Below are positions 1 to 15,300 of a stretch of 64,000 bases of DNA, piece after piece. A program made the translations under genes and the position numbers. Origin of the DNA: Diphasiastrum complanatum (lineage: Eukaryota > Streptophyta > Lycopodiopsida > Lycopodiales > Lycopodiaceae); NCBI GenBank assembly GCA_029204225.1, contig CM055100.1:63125141-63189140 (forward strand). Direction: 5' to 3'. The stretch's first letter is position 1. Each line of letters opens with the position of its first letter. The notes below the pieces were generated by a model that did no database searches, was not told the DNA's origin, and worked only from the letters and a program-made list of their open reading frames with translations.

Positions 1-2293
1 AAGCTTGCACAAGCAGAGCTTCTTGTTATTGATGAGGCAGCTGCTATACCTCTTCCGATGGTGAAAGCACTGCTTGGCCCATACCTAGTCTTCTTATGCT
101 CCACTGTGAATGGGTATGCATTTAATCATGATAAATCACAACTTTTCTCGTATATTGCTTTTGCTTTTTAACTTATGTTAAGCTTGGACTTGGTTACATG
201 ATGGGCTACATTTTTAAGTATAGCAATTGTTTGCTATAGGGTTTAGTTCAATTTTAGATAATATGCAATTTGGCAAAATTCCCAATGCTTTTGTTTTTAC
301 AAATAGAATGATTCAGGGTGCTGAATTCTAATTTTAAACATTAGAGTTTTCAGTTTTGTTTAGATACATTGTTTGTATATGAACTTTTTTATTAAAAGAT
401 AAAAGAAAAGCTTTCTATTTGCTAATTGTTTTGATGTATCAAGTTACTATCAACTAGTAAAATATTTGTTGGATGTTTAGTTCTAGCTTTTGAAGAACAT
501 ATTCTATTCACCACTGGCCCTTTCAAAGTTTTCTAATAAAAACCATATTTCATACATATAATCAGAATTCTGAACATGAGTTCTATATAGAAGGATTGAA
601 AGTGCAAACATCTAAAAGTATTGTAAATGCTCAATACCAAGGAAAGACATGTAACATAAAGCCACATACTTTGATACTCGTAGATTTTCTAGAGAAGTAT
701 TTTTTGAGCACTTGGATTGAGGTATTTTTGGCACTCAAAAAGTTAAAATATCAATCTCCTTAACTTTTCATTTGGCTTGAACGTGCTCTAGCATGCCCTT
801 TAGATACAAGAACACTAAAGACACTTCATATCATATCAGAAGTTTCTTTAGGAAACTTTTGGTGCTCCCTACTGTTGCTATTCTTTTGAACCTACTTCAT
901 TCTTATTGCACAAGTTTTCATAAGAATGGGCAAAATCAGCAGAATAATTTTGTAACAATTCGTTAAATAATATCAAAGTAAACAAATCACATATTCTTCT
1001 TTGCCGCTTTTATACAAGCTAGAGAAGTTGATGATATACTCTTGAAGGTTAAGAGCCTCGTACATTGTTATGAAAGTGAATACATGGGTATTGTTATGGT
1101 CAAACTTTCACAGAAGAGAAAGAAAGAATGAAAGTAGAACAACATCGTCCGCATATAGTAGGATAGAGATCAATGTATAACCCATCTGCAACCTTGACTA
1201 CCATCTTGAGCTATAACAAATATTAGCTCATCAATTACAAACCAAACACCCTAGATTCATGTCAATAGTGTTGGATACTAATTTGGATATACCATATGAG
1301 CATCCAAAAACCCTCTCGTATAATGTTATAGCAGCCAGTATAGTGTCTGATTAGAATCAAAAGTTGAAGTGGTATTGAATCAAAAGCTCATCTCAAGTAA
1401 AAAAAACAACAATATACCCTCTCCTTCTTTGACCCCATAAGGTAATCGACAAGACTATGTTCAACACTTTGTAGGGGACAAGTGAAGCTGCCCAAGTTGT
1501 GCCTTTATCAAGGCCATTATGAATGACCAGCTCATTTACCTCATCTAGATGTAGTAGATTCTTGCCATATGTTGTGACTGGCGCATTTCTGTCAGCAGAT
1601 ATCCTAGTGTTACCCAAGTTCTCACTGTCAATAGCGTGGAGCCTGTTTACCAGTTTCCTTTGATTCTTGGAAAGCCTTACAACGTTCCTCCACTTATATA
1701 AATGTCAAAGTATCATCCATGAATAAATGGGTTGCCCATCAATATATTGAAGTTTTTTTCTCTCTTACTTGTTGGTAAGCAAAATGGTGCTATGAGTCAC
1801 TGGTAGCAATTTCATTGAAATGTTTAAAATGTCAATCTGAAGCTGAAAAACTTCTGAACAAATCTGAACCATGTAAAACCATTCGTCACTAATTAGTCCA
1901 AATGTTTGGAAGCTTCTCTAGATCACTCAACCTCTTAGAGCCTCTTTCATGATTTAGTTTATGGGTCCAAAGGCCATTCACTAAGTTGTGAGGCATCAAG
2001 GTCCATGTATCTGAATGATTGTCGATAATCTGCAGAGTTCGTGCCTAATAAACATTCAATCTCCCAAATAACTGCTAGTTATCCATCTATCTTATACAGC
2101 ATGATTTATTATCTTTCAGAGCTGAAAAACTAGGCTTGTCTTGCTGTCTTCTTCCTTTGTTTTTTGATTCCCAAGGGGAAACATTTTCTTGCACGTAGGT
2201 ACGAAGGCACTGGTCGGTCGTTGTCTTTAAAGCTTATCCAGCAATTGCGTGAACAAGGTCAAAAACTGTCAACTGAGCATGGGGTTGGATCAG
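1..2293 (+). CDS. NAT10: NAT10 exons 1-2: helicase-module motif II region
   Basis: Exon 1 (1-113) encodes VIDEAAAIPLPMV, the Walker B/DEAA motif of the RecD-like helicase module typical of NAT10/TmcA proteins, followed by FLCSTVNG. Exon 2 (2199-2293) continues with YEGTGRSLSLKLIQQLREQ, a stretch nearly invariant between plants and animals. The codon for the last Gly of exon 1 is split across intron 1. The 2085-bp intron between them shows nothing recognisable. Confidence 0.95.
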
Positions 2294-3304
2294 GTGTGTC
2301 TCAGTTATTGCCTTTTTTTGTGAGTTCAGATTTTGGATTTAATGAAACTGGTAGTACGTGTCACTTCCCTCTGACTGAAACTCAGTTTCAGGACTTTCAT
2401 GAGGTTGTTGCTTGGGGAAAGTGATCAAATAATCAAAGGCTGGGTGACTAAACTTTATTGCAAATGCTGCAGTTGAAACTCTTTAGCACTCTTCTCTCTA
2501 GCATGGCTCTGTGCAACGAGGATTGGAATATAGTCACACTTTTGAGGGCAAGGCTGCATATGGCATGTGGTAATTAGATGATATGGGTTGCAGCTCCTAG
2601 AGTATGATGCTTTTTTGAGAGCTTTTCAACATCTTAAAATTAGAAAAACGATGTTCTCAACTGATGTATATTTACTTTAACTATAGTTCAATTTAAACTT
2701 TGCAACATATTCTGCTAATAAAAAGTTTTTTTATTATTGATGAGTTGTCTGTTACAGACAAGTTCTGGAGAGTTGAGACAAGAGGTCTATTATAGATGTA
2801 TGTTTGGGTGTTTAATCTCAGAACCATTACAGAGTTTAATCTGATGCAGCATCATCTTGCAGGTTGATGGATTTCACCTGTCACACCTCTTACATGCAGT
2901 GTTAGTTGTGCTACATTCTGTAATTCATATGGAACATGCATTCTGGAAAAATCCCAGCAGTGTGCATAATTCCAGTTCTTTTTTTTGGATTGTGATTGGC
3001 TTTGCTTTTTAGTGCTAGCCTTCATCATGACCAAGTCTTCCCTTCACCTTCGGAGAAGTGATAAAAACTTTGTATGTTGGTCATTGTACGAATGTATAAA
3101 ACTTTAACATGGACGTATGCTTGTGCATGGGAATTGTACCTTCTCTAGGGTGCTGATGACGTGAGTAGGGATGTTGTAGCATTTGGTGCGTACTATGTAT
3201 CATGAAGTTAATGATCTAAGACTACGTGGTGTGGTTGGACTCCATAGGGTTGAAGGTTGCATGTGTCTAAGTTCTTATGTCGTGTATCATCATAGACATA
3301 ACAT

Positions 3305-3354
<50 letters not shown>

Positions 3355-6300
3355 CTGGATTTTTTTGTCAATGCAAAAACATGGGTCAAGATAACAAGCA
3401 AAACACTTTTGCAGAAAAAAAAGTCAGTAATGGATTCAGAATATTGCTGCCAAATGATCATTTACGACTTTACAGTTGCATTCTGTTCCAGACTCTAGAA
3501 TCCGAGTCTATAGCACGACAAGGATTGGCACAGATTTTTTTTAGAAACCATCACAAAAAGCAGCTATTGTGCAATCAAATAAATGCCTATCACTTTCATG
3601 TTCATGATCTGAACTTCTAATATGTGTCAATATGGAATGTTAAATTTAAGACATTATGCACAAGGTGGAAAGTCCATACTTGGAACCATATTGTTGTAGC
3701 TGGAATGTTGTTCTTAAAATCTAAAAGCTTTTCGTTTCTCAATTTTTTTTGAACTTTCTGCTCGTACGGAGCATGACATTCCGTATGTAAGGAACAATGT
3801 GTTCTGTACCTTTTGGCATGGAATGGGTATTTGATTAAAAGTAAGTGCTACACAATACAACGTCAAGTACATGGCCAGAGTCAAAAGGCCTAGATAGTGC
3901 TGAGAAGTAGCAGCAACAGGATAACTTTTAAAGTCTAGCTATCATCATTCTCGTCTTTTAACACTGTCATCGCTATAATTGAGTGTAGAGTCAAACTCGG
4001 AGTATCTGAATATATATATATATATATAAGTACGTCAGGAGACATGCATTGTTTTCTGTGCATTCCTCCGATATTGCTCCAGGATGTGCATGTTGTCCTG
4101 TGATGTTGCGGTGGCATATGTGTCAACACGAAATGTATGAGCCAGTATCTGCCAGATCTGGTGGGCTTGCTGCTATAAGTGGGTGATGTGGGTTGTAGCT
4201 TTTCTGCCTTGGGATCTATCTGCATCTCCCTCTCCCTCTTTCTAGCACCATCTTCCTTACTTTTATCTTCTGTCTATGAGCCAGTATCTGCCAGACCTTG
4301 TGGGCTTGCTGCTATAAGTGGGTGATGTGGATTCCAGCTTTTCTGCCTTGGGATCTATCTGCATCTCCCTCTCCCTCTTTCTAGCACCATCTTCCTTACT
4401 TTTATCTTCTGTCTCGTCCCAAGCCTCGTTACATCCCTGTGAGAGAGCTCACAATATGACCCACTAATTCCTATCATACACATGAAAGAGTTCCAAATTT
4501 TCCATGATGAATTTCTTTCAGTGAAGTAGTGTGCCATGTATTGTTATTGTGGTGGCAATCATAATTTTTGGTGAAACATTTGAATTTAAAGCTATTTGTT
4601 CTTATAGAGCCAATTGTCTATGATATGTATAACTCTATTCTCGCTTAAGGCAGCTTCCATGCCAAGATTTTAACGAACGGTGAGGTCAATCATTGAACTT
4701 CTCCAGAAGATTCTCAATTCTGACATAGATGAAATAAAGGATCTTCTCTTTATATTTTCAATGCTGCTCCTGTATGTCTACTTTATCCAAGACTTTGAGC
4801 ATGTGCATGGTTACTCTTACAGGTCGGAGCTTTAGGGAAGTAGAACTTATGGAGCCTATCCGATATGCATTTGGTGATCCAATTGAGGCATGGCTGCATG
4901 AGCTCCTTTGCTTGGATGCTGCCAATCATATACCTAACATTGAAAGCAGGTTTGGATACAAGTTGAATATTCCAAACTTATTTATTTCCCTTGACATTCT
5001 CTTCTTTATAGAGATTTCAATTTCAAATAGCCTCGCATGAAAAGGCAAAGATGCGGTTTTGTAAACTATGCTATTATTGAGACACTTTGTGCAGGTTACC
5101 GCATCCCAGCGAATGCCAGTTATTTTATGTGAACAGGGATACACTTTTCTCATACCATAAGGCTAGTGAGACATTTTTACAGGTATGATTTTATTGGGTC
5201 TCTTTACCATGTCACTTTTGGGTGGATTTTGCAAGTTTTGTGGATTTAGGGCTTTGCTACATTGCAAATGGATGCATTTATCCAGTTTTGAATAAGGTTT
5301 CCAATTTGTATGGGATCTTAATCCTTCTTAATATTAGTTGTTTCTGCAAATTGAGCTGAAACTTAGCTGGATGCATGTTAATAACTATGAGACAGGCCCT
5401 AACATTTCTCACATATTTCAGCGCATGATGGCATTATATGTAGCATCTCATTACAGAAACACACCAAACGACCTTCAACTTATGTCAGATGCGCCTGCAC
5501 ACCATCTTTTTGTTCTTCTTGGTATGCTTTTTGTTTCAAGGACAGTGTTTTCTTAATTCTGTTAGTGAAATTTTCAACTTGTGGACTGTTGTATCAACTT
5601 TTGAAGATTATTATGGGGTGTGCTGTTGAGCAGGTCCAGTGGATGAGACACAAAACAAATTACCTGACATTCTTTGCGTCCTTCAGGTTACTCTTGAATA
5701 CCTTAAGTTTTGTAGGTGTACATTGCTGGTGCAGTTTTTGTAAAGTTCTGTTTCCTTCTTTGGTCGTCCAAGATTGTTTTCTATCTGCTCAAGGAGGGCT
5801 ATGCCTTTTCGGAAAACCATGTGTACTAGATAGTTGAAGGATGCTTTCTACTGATGATCTTAATTCATGTCTATCCACATGCATGCTCTTTGCTAGGCCA
5901 AGGGGCTGGATGCATGATTGATCGGCCAACTTGAATGAAAAGGCTGCTGGAGTGATTCACTTCAGACCCCACTCTTGTAATAATTTTGCAATAATCAGGT
6001 CAACTTTGGAACCACCACTAATTACAATAGCTTCAGTACTGATCTCAGTAGGGTCTGAAGAGGCAACCCACTCTGGCCATTGAGTAGGCTGGCCCGTGCC
6101 TCAGTGTTACTGCATGCGGTAAGTCTTGGCTCATTTCAGACCAGATCTTGGAGCATCGGGCTCATTAGATGGCTGAACCGTCTAAGCAAGGTTGGAGGTG
6201 AATCCAATGGGCGGACCTTCTGACATAGAAGTCAGAGTCTTTATTTTAATACCACTACATAGAAGAATAATTGAACAGGGGAGTCCAGACAAGACTATCA

Positions 6301-9300
6301 GCGTATATGTTGATTGGGTACTCTCAGAATGCCAGCCACATTCATCGATTGATAAAAAAGTTAAGGCCAAAACACACTCAAAATTCAACATATTTCTCAA
6401 ACAAATGAATGGCATACGCATCTATAATGGGGCAAAATAATGAGCGGAGCTTTTCCTCCAAAAGTACAAAACAACACAACATCAAGAGAATGTCAAGCCT
6501 CTACATTTCAAGACCTTACTCCTGGCTCCATACAAAAGCAGCAGTGAAGGTATGTGAATCCCAGTCGTCTATTAAATGAGAGAAAAGCTTTAAAAAATCT
6601 TAGAAATGTGTTTGAAACCTTGTTTAAAGGGAGCTGAATTGAAGAATTTTTTAAGGTTGTATCTGAACTTGCAAACGGTAGATTGTAACTAACTAGTAAA
6701 ATCGTAAGCACTGATACCAATATTCAAGTACACACAACTACGAATTCTGCAACTAAAGTGAACATATACCAAAGAAGCAACAAACTAAAACTAACACCAT
6801 GGAGCTAAAGTTGACAGCAAATAGACAAAGCCAACTCCTCAACTGCCTGCTTCTCTGAAACATATATAACAAAATCTACAATACCAAAGAGAAGTCACAA
6901 AACCATTAGTACCTGGAACCATTTAAAAATTTTCTGATTTTTTGACAGAGTGGCACTTCTAAAGCAACAAGAAAATTGAATCACTCAACTGGGTTACAAA
7001 AGCTTCTCTATTATTTATAACATTGAGATATATCCACTCCATATTCAACCGAATCACAAATGTTTTAACCTTGAAGAAATAAAACGCATAAGAACAATTA
7101 TCATCACCATGCTCTCGCTGGAATTTTTTAATCATCGAACTACCACTACTCCACTAAAAACATTTGGGTCCATATTCAGGTTGCTGTGTTGGCAACCGTT
7201 CGAACAAATTTTAAGAGAGTATTTGTCTCATTATAGCACTGCATCGGTTTTACTCATTGGTTTTCCTGATTCTCAGGCGCCCCACAAAGAAGAAATTCCA
7301 TCATAAGCATATCAATACCTGTCTCTTCCACTGCCTGCCTCCCTCAAAGGCTCTTTCAACCCCTATACTTCATACCCATTGCTGCAATGCAGGTAGCTAC
7401 ACTCTCTCCCAGATGCTCTCAGCCTCCCAATATCCTCACGAAATCTATTGCCTCCCAGCTGAGTAGAAATTGGGACACATGCAACTATGTCTTGGAAACC
7501 CATAAGTCCAGCAAGAAACTTGGCTAATGAGGAATATGAGCAGAGAGAAGGCTAGGGACGAGGGAAAAATGCAGCTTACAATAAAAAGTTCTACGATTCT
7601 ATGTTTCTTCTCCAGGAGTTTGATTGTGTGTGGAGCCTTGCTTCCATCTTCCTAGTGTGAAAGTTTCCTTCATTTACTTGTGCACATACACATTCTAGGA
7701 TAGGAAGGAGCAAGGAGGAGAAAGTGGACCAGAAGAAAGGGAGAAGGCGCATTCTGAAAGCTCAGAAGAAAGGCAAGAACTTCTAGAAACTATCAGGAAA
7801 ATTTAACCAAGAATATTTTTTCTACAATAAGTGGCCTATCTTACTGTTTGGCAAAGCCTTTGACAGGAGTTCTTTCATGAACGATGTTTTACCGTAGGTA
7901 TAAATTTAACTTGTCAAAGACTGCCACTTTCAATTTTGAACCTCTTCAAGTTGGTAGTATTGATCTCAATCTTTCAGCTTGATATAGGCAGAAATCATGG
8001 AGAAGGTAATTGATAACTATCAAGCTCCGAATGTGCTAACTTCTCTGCAGAAATTTTTTGATTTCTTATAATGCAGAAACAAAATACATCGTGATCTGTG
8101 CAATAGCTAAAGCTAAAATTTAAGCAGTCTGCATCACAAAAGAGCAGCTCTTAGTGGGTGAGTGCCAGATACCATGATTTTACTTATGCATGATGTTGTG
8201 CCACGGACCTTAGGTAAAGTGGCATGTGCCAATCGTAGCATCCTAACATGTAATCCATTCATAAGCATCACATTAGCATGGCAAAATCATGAAATCAAGA
8301 AACTAGTTAAAATTGAAGAAACCTTCACCAAATATGGCAAAGAAATGTATGATCTATCATTCTTACTGATCATTCAAAACATTGGGCTTGAATCTAGAGC
8401 ACGATCCAGCTCTCATGTGATAGTAGGCACATGAACCACAAATTACATCAAGAAATCTCTCAAAGAGAAGTTTCAAGAACACTAATAGTTCAAAAATGAC
8501 AAATGTAGAATAGCCTCCAAATTTGGCACGACCTCAACTGTTTATAGTGGTCCTTTGTGCCTCTAGTATGAGTAGTTTGGGGCCTTATTTAGCTAAATCT
8601 GAGCCTTACAACCATTATTTCAGTCCCGTTTTACAAATATAGCATCGTTGTTCAAGCCAACTTATTAACTATACTATTGACTAAATCTAATTTAATTTAG
8701 CTCCATGGCTATATTTAGGATTGCAATTATTGAGCACATGGGCTACATGACACTCCCCCCTACTTAAGCATTTTTGCCACAAAAAATGAAGGCCGTGTAG
8801 TTCTTTGTCGAGTGCCATGCTCCATGAATCCTTTGGTAGTAGTCAAGAAGCAGTGCTTAATTAATGTCTTTTCCATGCCAAAAGGCATGTAAGACTATTA
8901 AATATACATGCCAAGTGTGCGGTATTATGGGAGCGTATGAAAATGTCTCCAAAATCGTAGCAAAAGAAAACAACAAAACTAAATACTATGAATTGAAATG
9001 AGTGAGATATGTATGAGTATAATGCCGGGGTACTCCCAAACTCGGGGAATTCCTAACATTGGGAACTGCTAGGAGCGCCATCAATAAACTGCATCTATCC
9101 ATCACGATGTATAGCCCGTTTGCCAGACTCTCGGGCCTCCTGGAAGCCTTTACGCCTTTTCTCAACTTGGATATATGTGAGGTCATCATCCATATAGATA
9201 GTGGTATCGCGTAGGTTGGCTCTACAACACAAAGCATTCTTTGCGACTCGCCAGGGAAGTAAAATGGATAATCAGTGTGGCTGGTGATTGTCCATGCAAT

Positions 9301-12300
9301 ATTTAGTCCATTTGTCTTGTGACCTAATGTGGTGTCAAGGAATCGCTTGGCTTCAGCAATGGCATCTTGTGTATCTGGCATCCCTCGAACCCTAATGTTG
9401 TGGGCTTTTTGGTCTTTGGATTTTTTTTCCAAAATAGTGGCTGAAATGACCAAGGATATGGGAGCGCTTAAGCGGTTTGGTACCTTTCTTCAATACAGAT
9501 GCCCAAGAGAGGGCCTTTTCTTTCAGCTTCTTGATCTTATATTCCAGTTGTTGTATCATTGTGGTAGTAATTCCGAAGCTGCAACGATGCAGATGCCATC
9601 ATGACTCTCCTGTCGAGCCTTCCTGATACCTACGAAAATTGGGCAATCATTATTTCTATTTAGCAAGGTTTTACATTAGCACGAGTTTCGTCTTTGCTAT
9701 TGCAGGAAGAGATCCTGAGAAATGGATCTTCATTCTCTACTTCGGCACCAGAATTTGAAGCTCTTTATGCAAAAAAATGCCTTTTTTCTCTCTATATTGC
9801 TACACACATGTGAAAACATAGATTTTATGATGAGTCTAGGCTGCTTGTACAATGATTCACCTATGGAAAAGGATTGGCAACTTTCTCTCTCAAAAATTTC
9901 CCAAGAAAAAGCTGAAAAGGCATTTTTTTACACACTCTCTCTCTAGAACGGGAAGTTCTCCTCTCCCTCTAGGAGGCTTTGATATCAAATGCGAGGTGCT
10001 TAGCTCTCCAAGCTCTTGAAGAAACCAACTAGCCGGTGAAAGAATGATCTCCTCGCACTGTCGGTTGACTTGGTAAATGCATGACGAGCCTAATCACAGG
10101 GTCACCTATAGAAACAAACACAAGGACTTGGGTGCCTAGAACTGGGGTGTGTGGGTTATGGCCTGCCCACTGGCCGTCACGTACACCTGGTCACTGGCCC
10201 TTCTGGGGTACGTTAGCGCCATGATTGGGGCTTAACAGGTTATGCTGATGCCTAGTTCTGGTGTTATTGGAGTAACCATAGATGGGATCCTGATGAGCCT
10301 GTTACATATGATGTGTGTGCATTGGGTTTGAGAAGTTGTAATTGGCTGTTACTAGATAATGAACTAGTGTGAAGATGTTATACTGTTGTGCGCATAAACC
10401 AACATAGCTTTAACCCCGACTACCTAACAAGGCATGTTCTTGTACTTTTTCAGTATTAGTCTCCCAAGCAGCATGATTTGTCTTTTCCTTTTCACTATTT
10501 TAGCCATATTACTGGATTTTGCACACCTATAGGTTCTTGCAGTTGTTAGTGTGCATGTGTTTGTTGAGCAGTGTAGAGACTTATTTTCATTCTGTGGTAG
10601 ATCTTTTGCAGTTACACCTGTGCTTCTTAGGTGTCTATGGGATCTTCTTGTCCCCTTATGGCTCTTGTGTGAAATGTTTTAACTTTGTTGATGATGCCAG
10701 CTATGAGACCATATATATGCTATTAAGGCCCTATATTTGCCTCGCTCTTCATGATTTGGCCACTTGATGTTGTAGGCATTGTGACCGTCAAATCATGTTG
10801 CTGTCCATTGATTCTAAATACTCTAAATTCTAGAACTACCTTTGAAAATAAAGTAAAGCAGAGTCGTATTATAAATAGAGACATGTCCTACTACCTTGCA
10901 AGGTAAGGTAACCGTCAGAAGGTTATGGGAATGTAAATTTTAGGAAATGAGAAAGTATCATTCTCTTTGAGTAGAATCATCATCTTATTTTTGCTGTTCA
11001 TTTATGAGTAGAATTTTCAGGTTTGGTTCATCATAGTGAGCATTCATTGTAATTTTCCTTTCACGCTAAGATCGTGAGACAGAACGTATTTTCTGTCAAA
11101 TGCCTACTGGAGCTGTTGTAAGATTGGTCTATATCAACTGAATGTACTAGCTTTATGTATTTCTACAAGTCATGCAATGCATAAGTCTTCTACATGCTAT
11201 TGCCTTCATCTAGTTCCCTGACCTATGTTTTGGAGTAGCAAAGAGGACGATGCAGGTTGACATGGGCTTTGCATTTTTGACAACCTTTCAAATAATTTGT
11301 TTGATGGGTGAGTGTTATGTTGGTTCTTATCTTTTCTGATTGGTTATGAAAAGGTTTGCTTGGAAGGTAAAATTTCAAGACAATCTGCTCTAAGAAGCTT
11401 AAGTGATGGAAGCCAGCCATCAGGAGATCAAATTCCTTGGAAAGTATCTCAGCAGTTTCAAGATGCAGAATTTCCAAGTTTATCTGGTGCTCGTATTGTC
11501 AGAATTGCAGTACATCCAAGTCTAACAAGGGTATGCGATGATTTTACATCTAGAGGATTACTGTAGGATGATTTTGTATGGTTTTTTTTCAATTCAAGGT
11601 TCTGCAGGAAATTCCCAGGATTTTTAGTTCTAATCACATATATGTCTCTATGCAGGCTGGATATGGATCTCGTGCTGTTGATATTTTGGCAAGGTAATGC
11701 CGTGGGCTTGTTTGAAACCTTGAGCTCATTCATTGCTGTGGTATCTTCTGATTTGATGCTGTTTTTGCTCAAAACAGGTACTATGAGGGTCAATTTGCTG
11801 ATCTAACAGAAGATGACAACATGGATGCTCATCCAACAGGGCAAATGAAGGTGACTGCAGCTGCAGCTCAGGTGAGGTATCTTATCAGATTACATGCACA
11901 AATGCCACTTTATGAGGCTATATTTGAAGGTTTGAGCTGGTACTTGCTAATGACTTGTTGTTTTCATGTTAAATGATAATGATTCTCCTACAAAGATATG
12001 GAGAATATATTTTCGATAATTCGCTTTTTGAGCCCATGAGCGTCATATAAGACAAGAATAGACAACAAACTCAAAAATCGTATGAGAACCTGGAATTAAG
12101 ATTACTGTAAGACCATCACTAAGCTAAGCATAAGATGAATCATAGAGTTGCCTCTTAGGGAACTACCAATGAGTCTTGAAGATTCTAGATTTCAAAAGGG
12201 TTAAAAGAAAGTATGAATATCTAAATTGCAGGCCTAAAGTTCTAAAATTGAGCTTGAAGATGAAATCATGAAGGGCCAAATCACAGCTTTATCCTTTAAA

Positions 12301-15300
12301 TTTAATTTCCAAATGTATGCTACAAAGAAGTTTTATCACAATATCTAGTACTACTGAGAAATTCGAACTTTCAACTTTAAAGCTAATGAAACTAAATAGT
12401 TGACCCACTCTTCTAAAGCTACCTCCAACTAAAATAACTAAAAATGCATTTTTAATCTCCTTATTTATTAAGTTTTGGTAGCTCTACAGTGATCAAAAAC
12501 TCTATTTGAACTAACGATTTGTAGCTGGGAATCATCTTTTGAGCTTCTATTCACTCAAATCCCTGCCTCGTTGATAAGTCACTGCCCCATTTCTGTGTCT
12601 TTGTCCCATCACTGTTTTGTTGCACCCCACCACTTCCCTATTCTGACTGTTCTGTTCCTCGCCTGCCTTCATTTTTCTGCTGCCTGCTGCCCTGTTATCT
12701 CTATTACTGTTGGCGGTGTTGGAATTTTCTTCTGTTGCTGCAGCTATTGTCTGCAATTGTCTTGTATGAAGAATTCTGCTCACTAGTGGTGAGAATCTGC
12801 ACAAGTTTTTTCTTTGATACATACGTCATTGCTGCAGGAACTCTTTTGATTGACAAGGAGTCTCTTAGCACCTATGCGTGGCTCAAGAGTCAAGATTGCA
12901 TAATAAAGGACATTGTTTTGACTCTTTAGGGCAACGTGGCTGAGTTTTGAGGTTGCTGCCAAGAATATTTTGCCTTTGCTGCCCTTCGTTTGTCCCCCAG
13001 CTCTCCTATTTCCATGATCCTCATGCGATCTTCTTCCTCCTCTCTTAATCTCCAGCAATCTACGTTGATTGGTCTGCACGATCTTATCTGGATGAGTGCT
13101 TGGCCTACACTTATGTTTATACCTCTTTACTTTGACTATGAATAGTTATTGAACCTCTCTTATTATTTTCTCATGTCCCATCAATTGCTCTTTATTGCTA
13201 ACCCGCCACCCGCCAATCAATTTGCTGCTCTTTTATGCAACTACATCCAGTGGTTAGTAGCAGTGGATATCATAGAGATATATTTTGACGGTAATCTCCT
13301 AGTTTAATTTCCTGCTAAATAGCATGGCACATCTACGAGATTCACTATTACCGTCACATCCTTCTTTATGCCCTCGTCATAAGCTACACTCATCTTTTTT
13401 ATTCTGTCTCAAGTAGTGGTTCCTTCCCTTACCAGTACCCTTTGTCACCTTACTTCTAGGTGCAAATTCGACAAATAAGGCCCCAAGAATCAAAAGGTAA
13501 AAGCCGTCACACCGTACATACATTGGGATAAGCTTTTTTTTTTTTGGAATTTGAAGTTCAAAAATCTTTTTAGTATGAGATGTTGTAGACATGTGGCAGA
13601 ATCACAAGAACTTAGAAAGCATGTATGACGCTTGGTCGCTATAAAATGTGCTGGGACGTGGAATATAATCATAGAGAGATACTAGCATTTCATGTTGACA
13701 CTTCAAACAAAGTTCAGTGATATTGTTCTAGATTAAATCAGAGAGTCGCATGTTTAGAAAATTTTGGTAAGTCCTATCTGAGTTTGGGTGCTGCTAGATT
13801 TTTCCAAGATTGAAGTCTTGTAATCCTCTCAGCTGCTGCCAGTTTGCTTCAGAATGTAATAGGTGCAGCACTTTTTCATGTTCTATAACATTGTATTGCT
13901 TATTCTTGTATAGTGCTGCCTATGTCAAGCTAAAAATAATCACTTCTTTCTGACCAATTGTTCTGCAATTTAATGTGTAGATATCATTATTTGTTTTGAT
14001 TCTCAAGTTAAGGGATTTCATGTGCATGATGGGTTTTGTTTTGTAGACTTTGTTAGTCTGAGCCTGTGTGAGATTGTTGTGTGCTGTTGACATGGTCCAT
14101 TTAATCTTGTTTTGTCCCAAAGCTTTAAAGTAGAGCCTAATCTGAATCTTGTGCGACTTGCAGCACAAGTTTTTGTTTTGAATAAGGTTCTATTCTACTA
14201 GTTATTATAAGGCATCTTCTAATGCAATTGGTGGTTTATAGTGGTTCATTAATAATGGAAGAGGGTCAAACGAATATTGGTTCTTTATTCAAGTCAATAA
14301 TGCGATTGCGTTGCCGTTGAGCTGTAGGTGTCATTGTTGGAAGAACAAGTAAAACCACGAACTGATTTACCGCCGTTGCTTGTGGGTCTTCATGAAAGGC
14401 AAGCTGAGAAGCTGCATTATCTTGGAGTATCTTATGGACTCACGCAGTCACTTCTCAATTTCTGGCTAAAGCATAATTTCCTTCCTGTATATGTCGCACA
14501 GTCTCCGGTGAGTCCTCAACATAGTGCTGTAAGAACAAATGCTGATTATTGTAAAAGGCAAATCTAAGTTGTTCCATTGCAGAGTCCAATAACAGGAGAA
14601 CATAGCTGTGTGGTGCTAAGGCCATTAAACAATGATGATGTCGAAGTCAAAGGTATTGGGCCTGGTGGTTGGCTTCAGCCTTTCAACCAAGGTTCGCATT
14701 TTTCTCTACTCGTTTTTAGATATCAGAGGGCCAGAGATTTCCATTCAGCAGTTTGATTGTTTTGATCGAAGTTGTACAGTTAAGCTCGATCTTTATTAGA
14801 TATGAGCTTACTACTGCTTAAATCATAAATTGCTTCTGACTACTTTTCGAGTATTTTTTAAAGCTATTATTGTGCCGATACATTTTTTCTCTGCCTGTTC
14901 AAGTTGAAATTTCATAGTAATAGGTATATGCTATTATTCCTTTTAAAGTTGTTGTGACCCATTTTCGTAATTTCAAGTTGCCTATGTTGTCCAAGCTTTC
15001 CATTTGAAAGTCACATTCATTATTAAGCAATGCCAATCATGTTGTCCATCATCTATGGCAGTGATTGCAAATTGGCAAAATACACTTGGAAGAGCTCTCT
15101 GCCTTTACGTATTGACCATCTTGACTTTTTTGTAAATGCTATAGGCAAAATTTTGTATGCTGCACTCCACAGGTAAAACTTTACCAAAAATATCGTATGA
15201 AATGTGAGCTTCCCACATTCTGAGAAAACGTACTTGGTTCACGGTTCAAAGAATAAGAATTTTCTCAGTTAAACACATGGGAGAGCACATCAATGTTCCT

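Noticed and set aside
3183-3620. 145-codon frame with a long IYIYIY stretch
   Set aside because: It spans the (AT)n microsatellite inside a NAT10 intron; both flanks lack any family resemblance.
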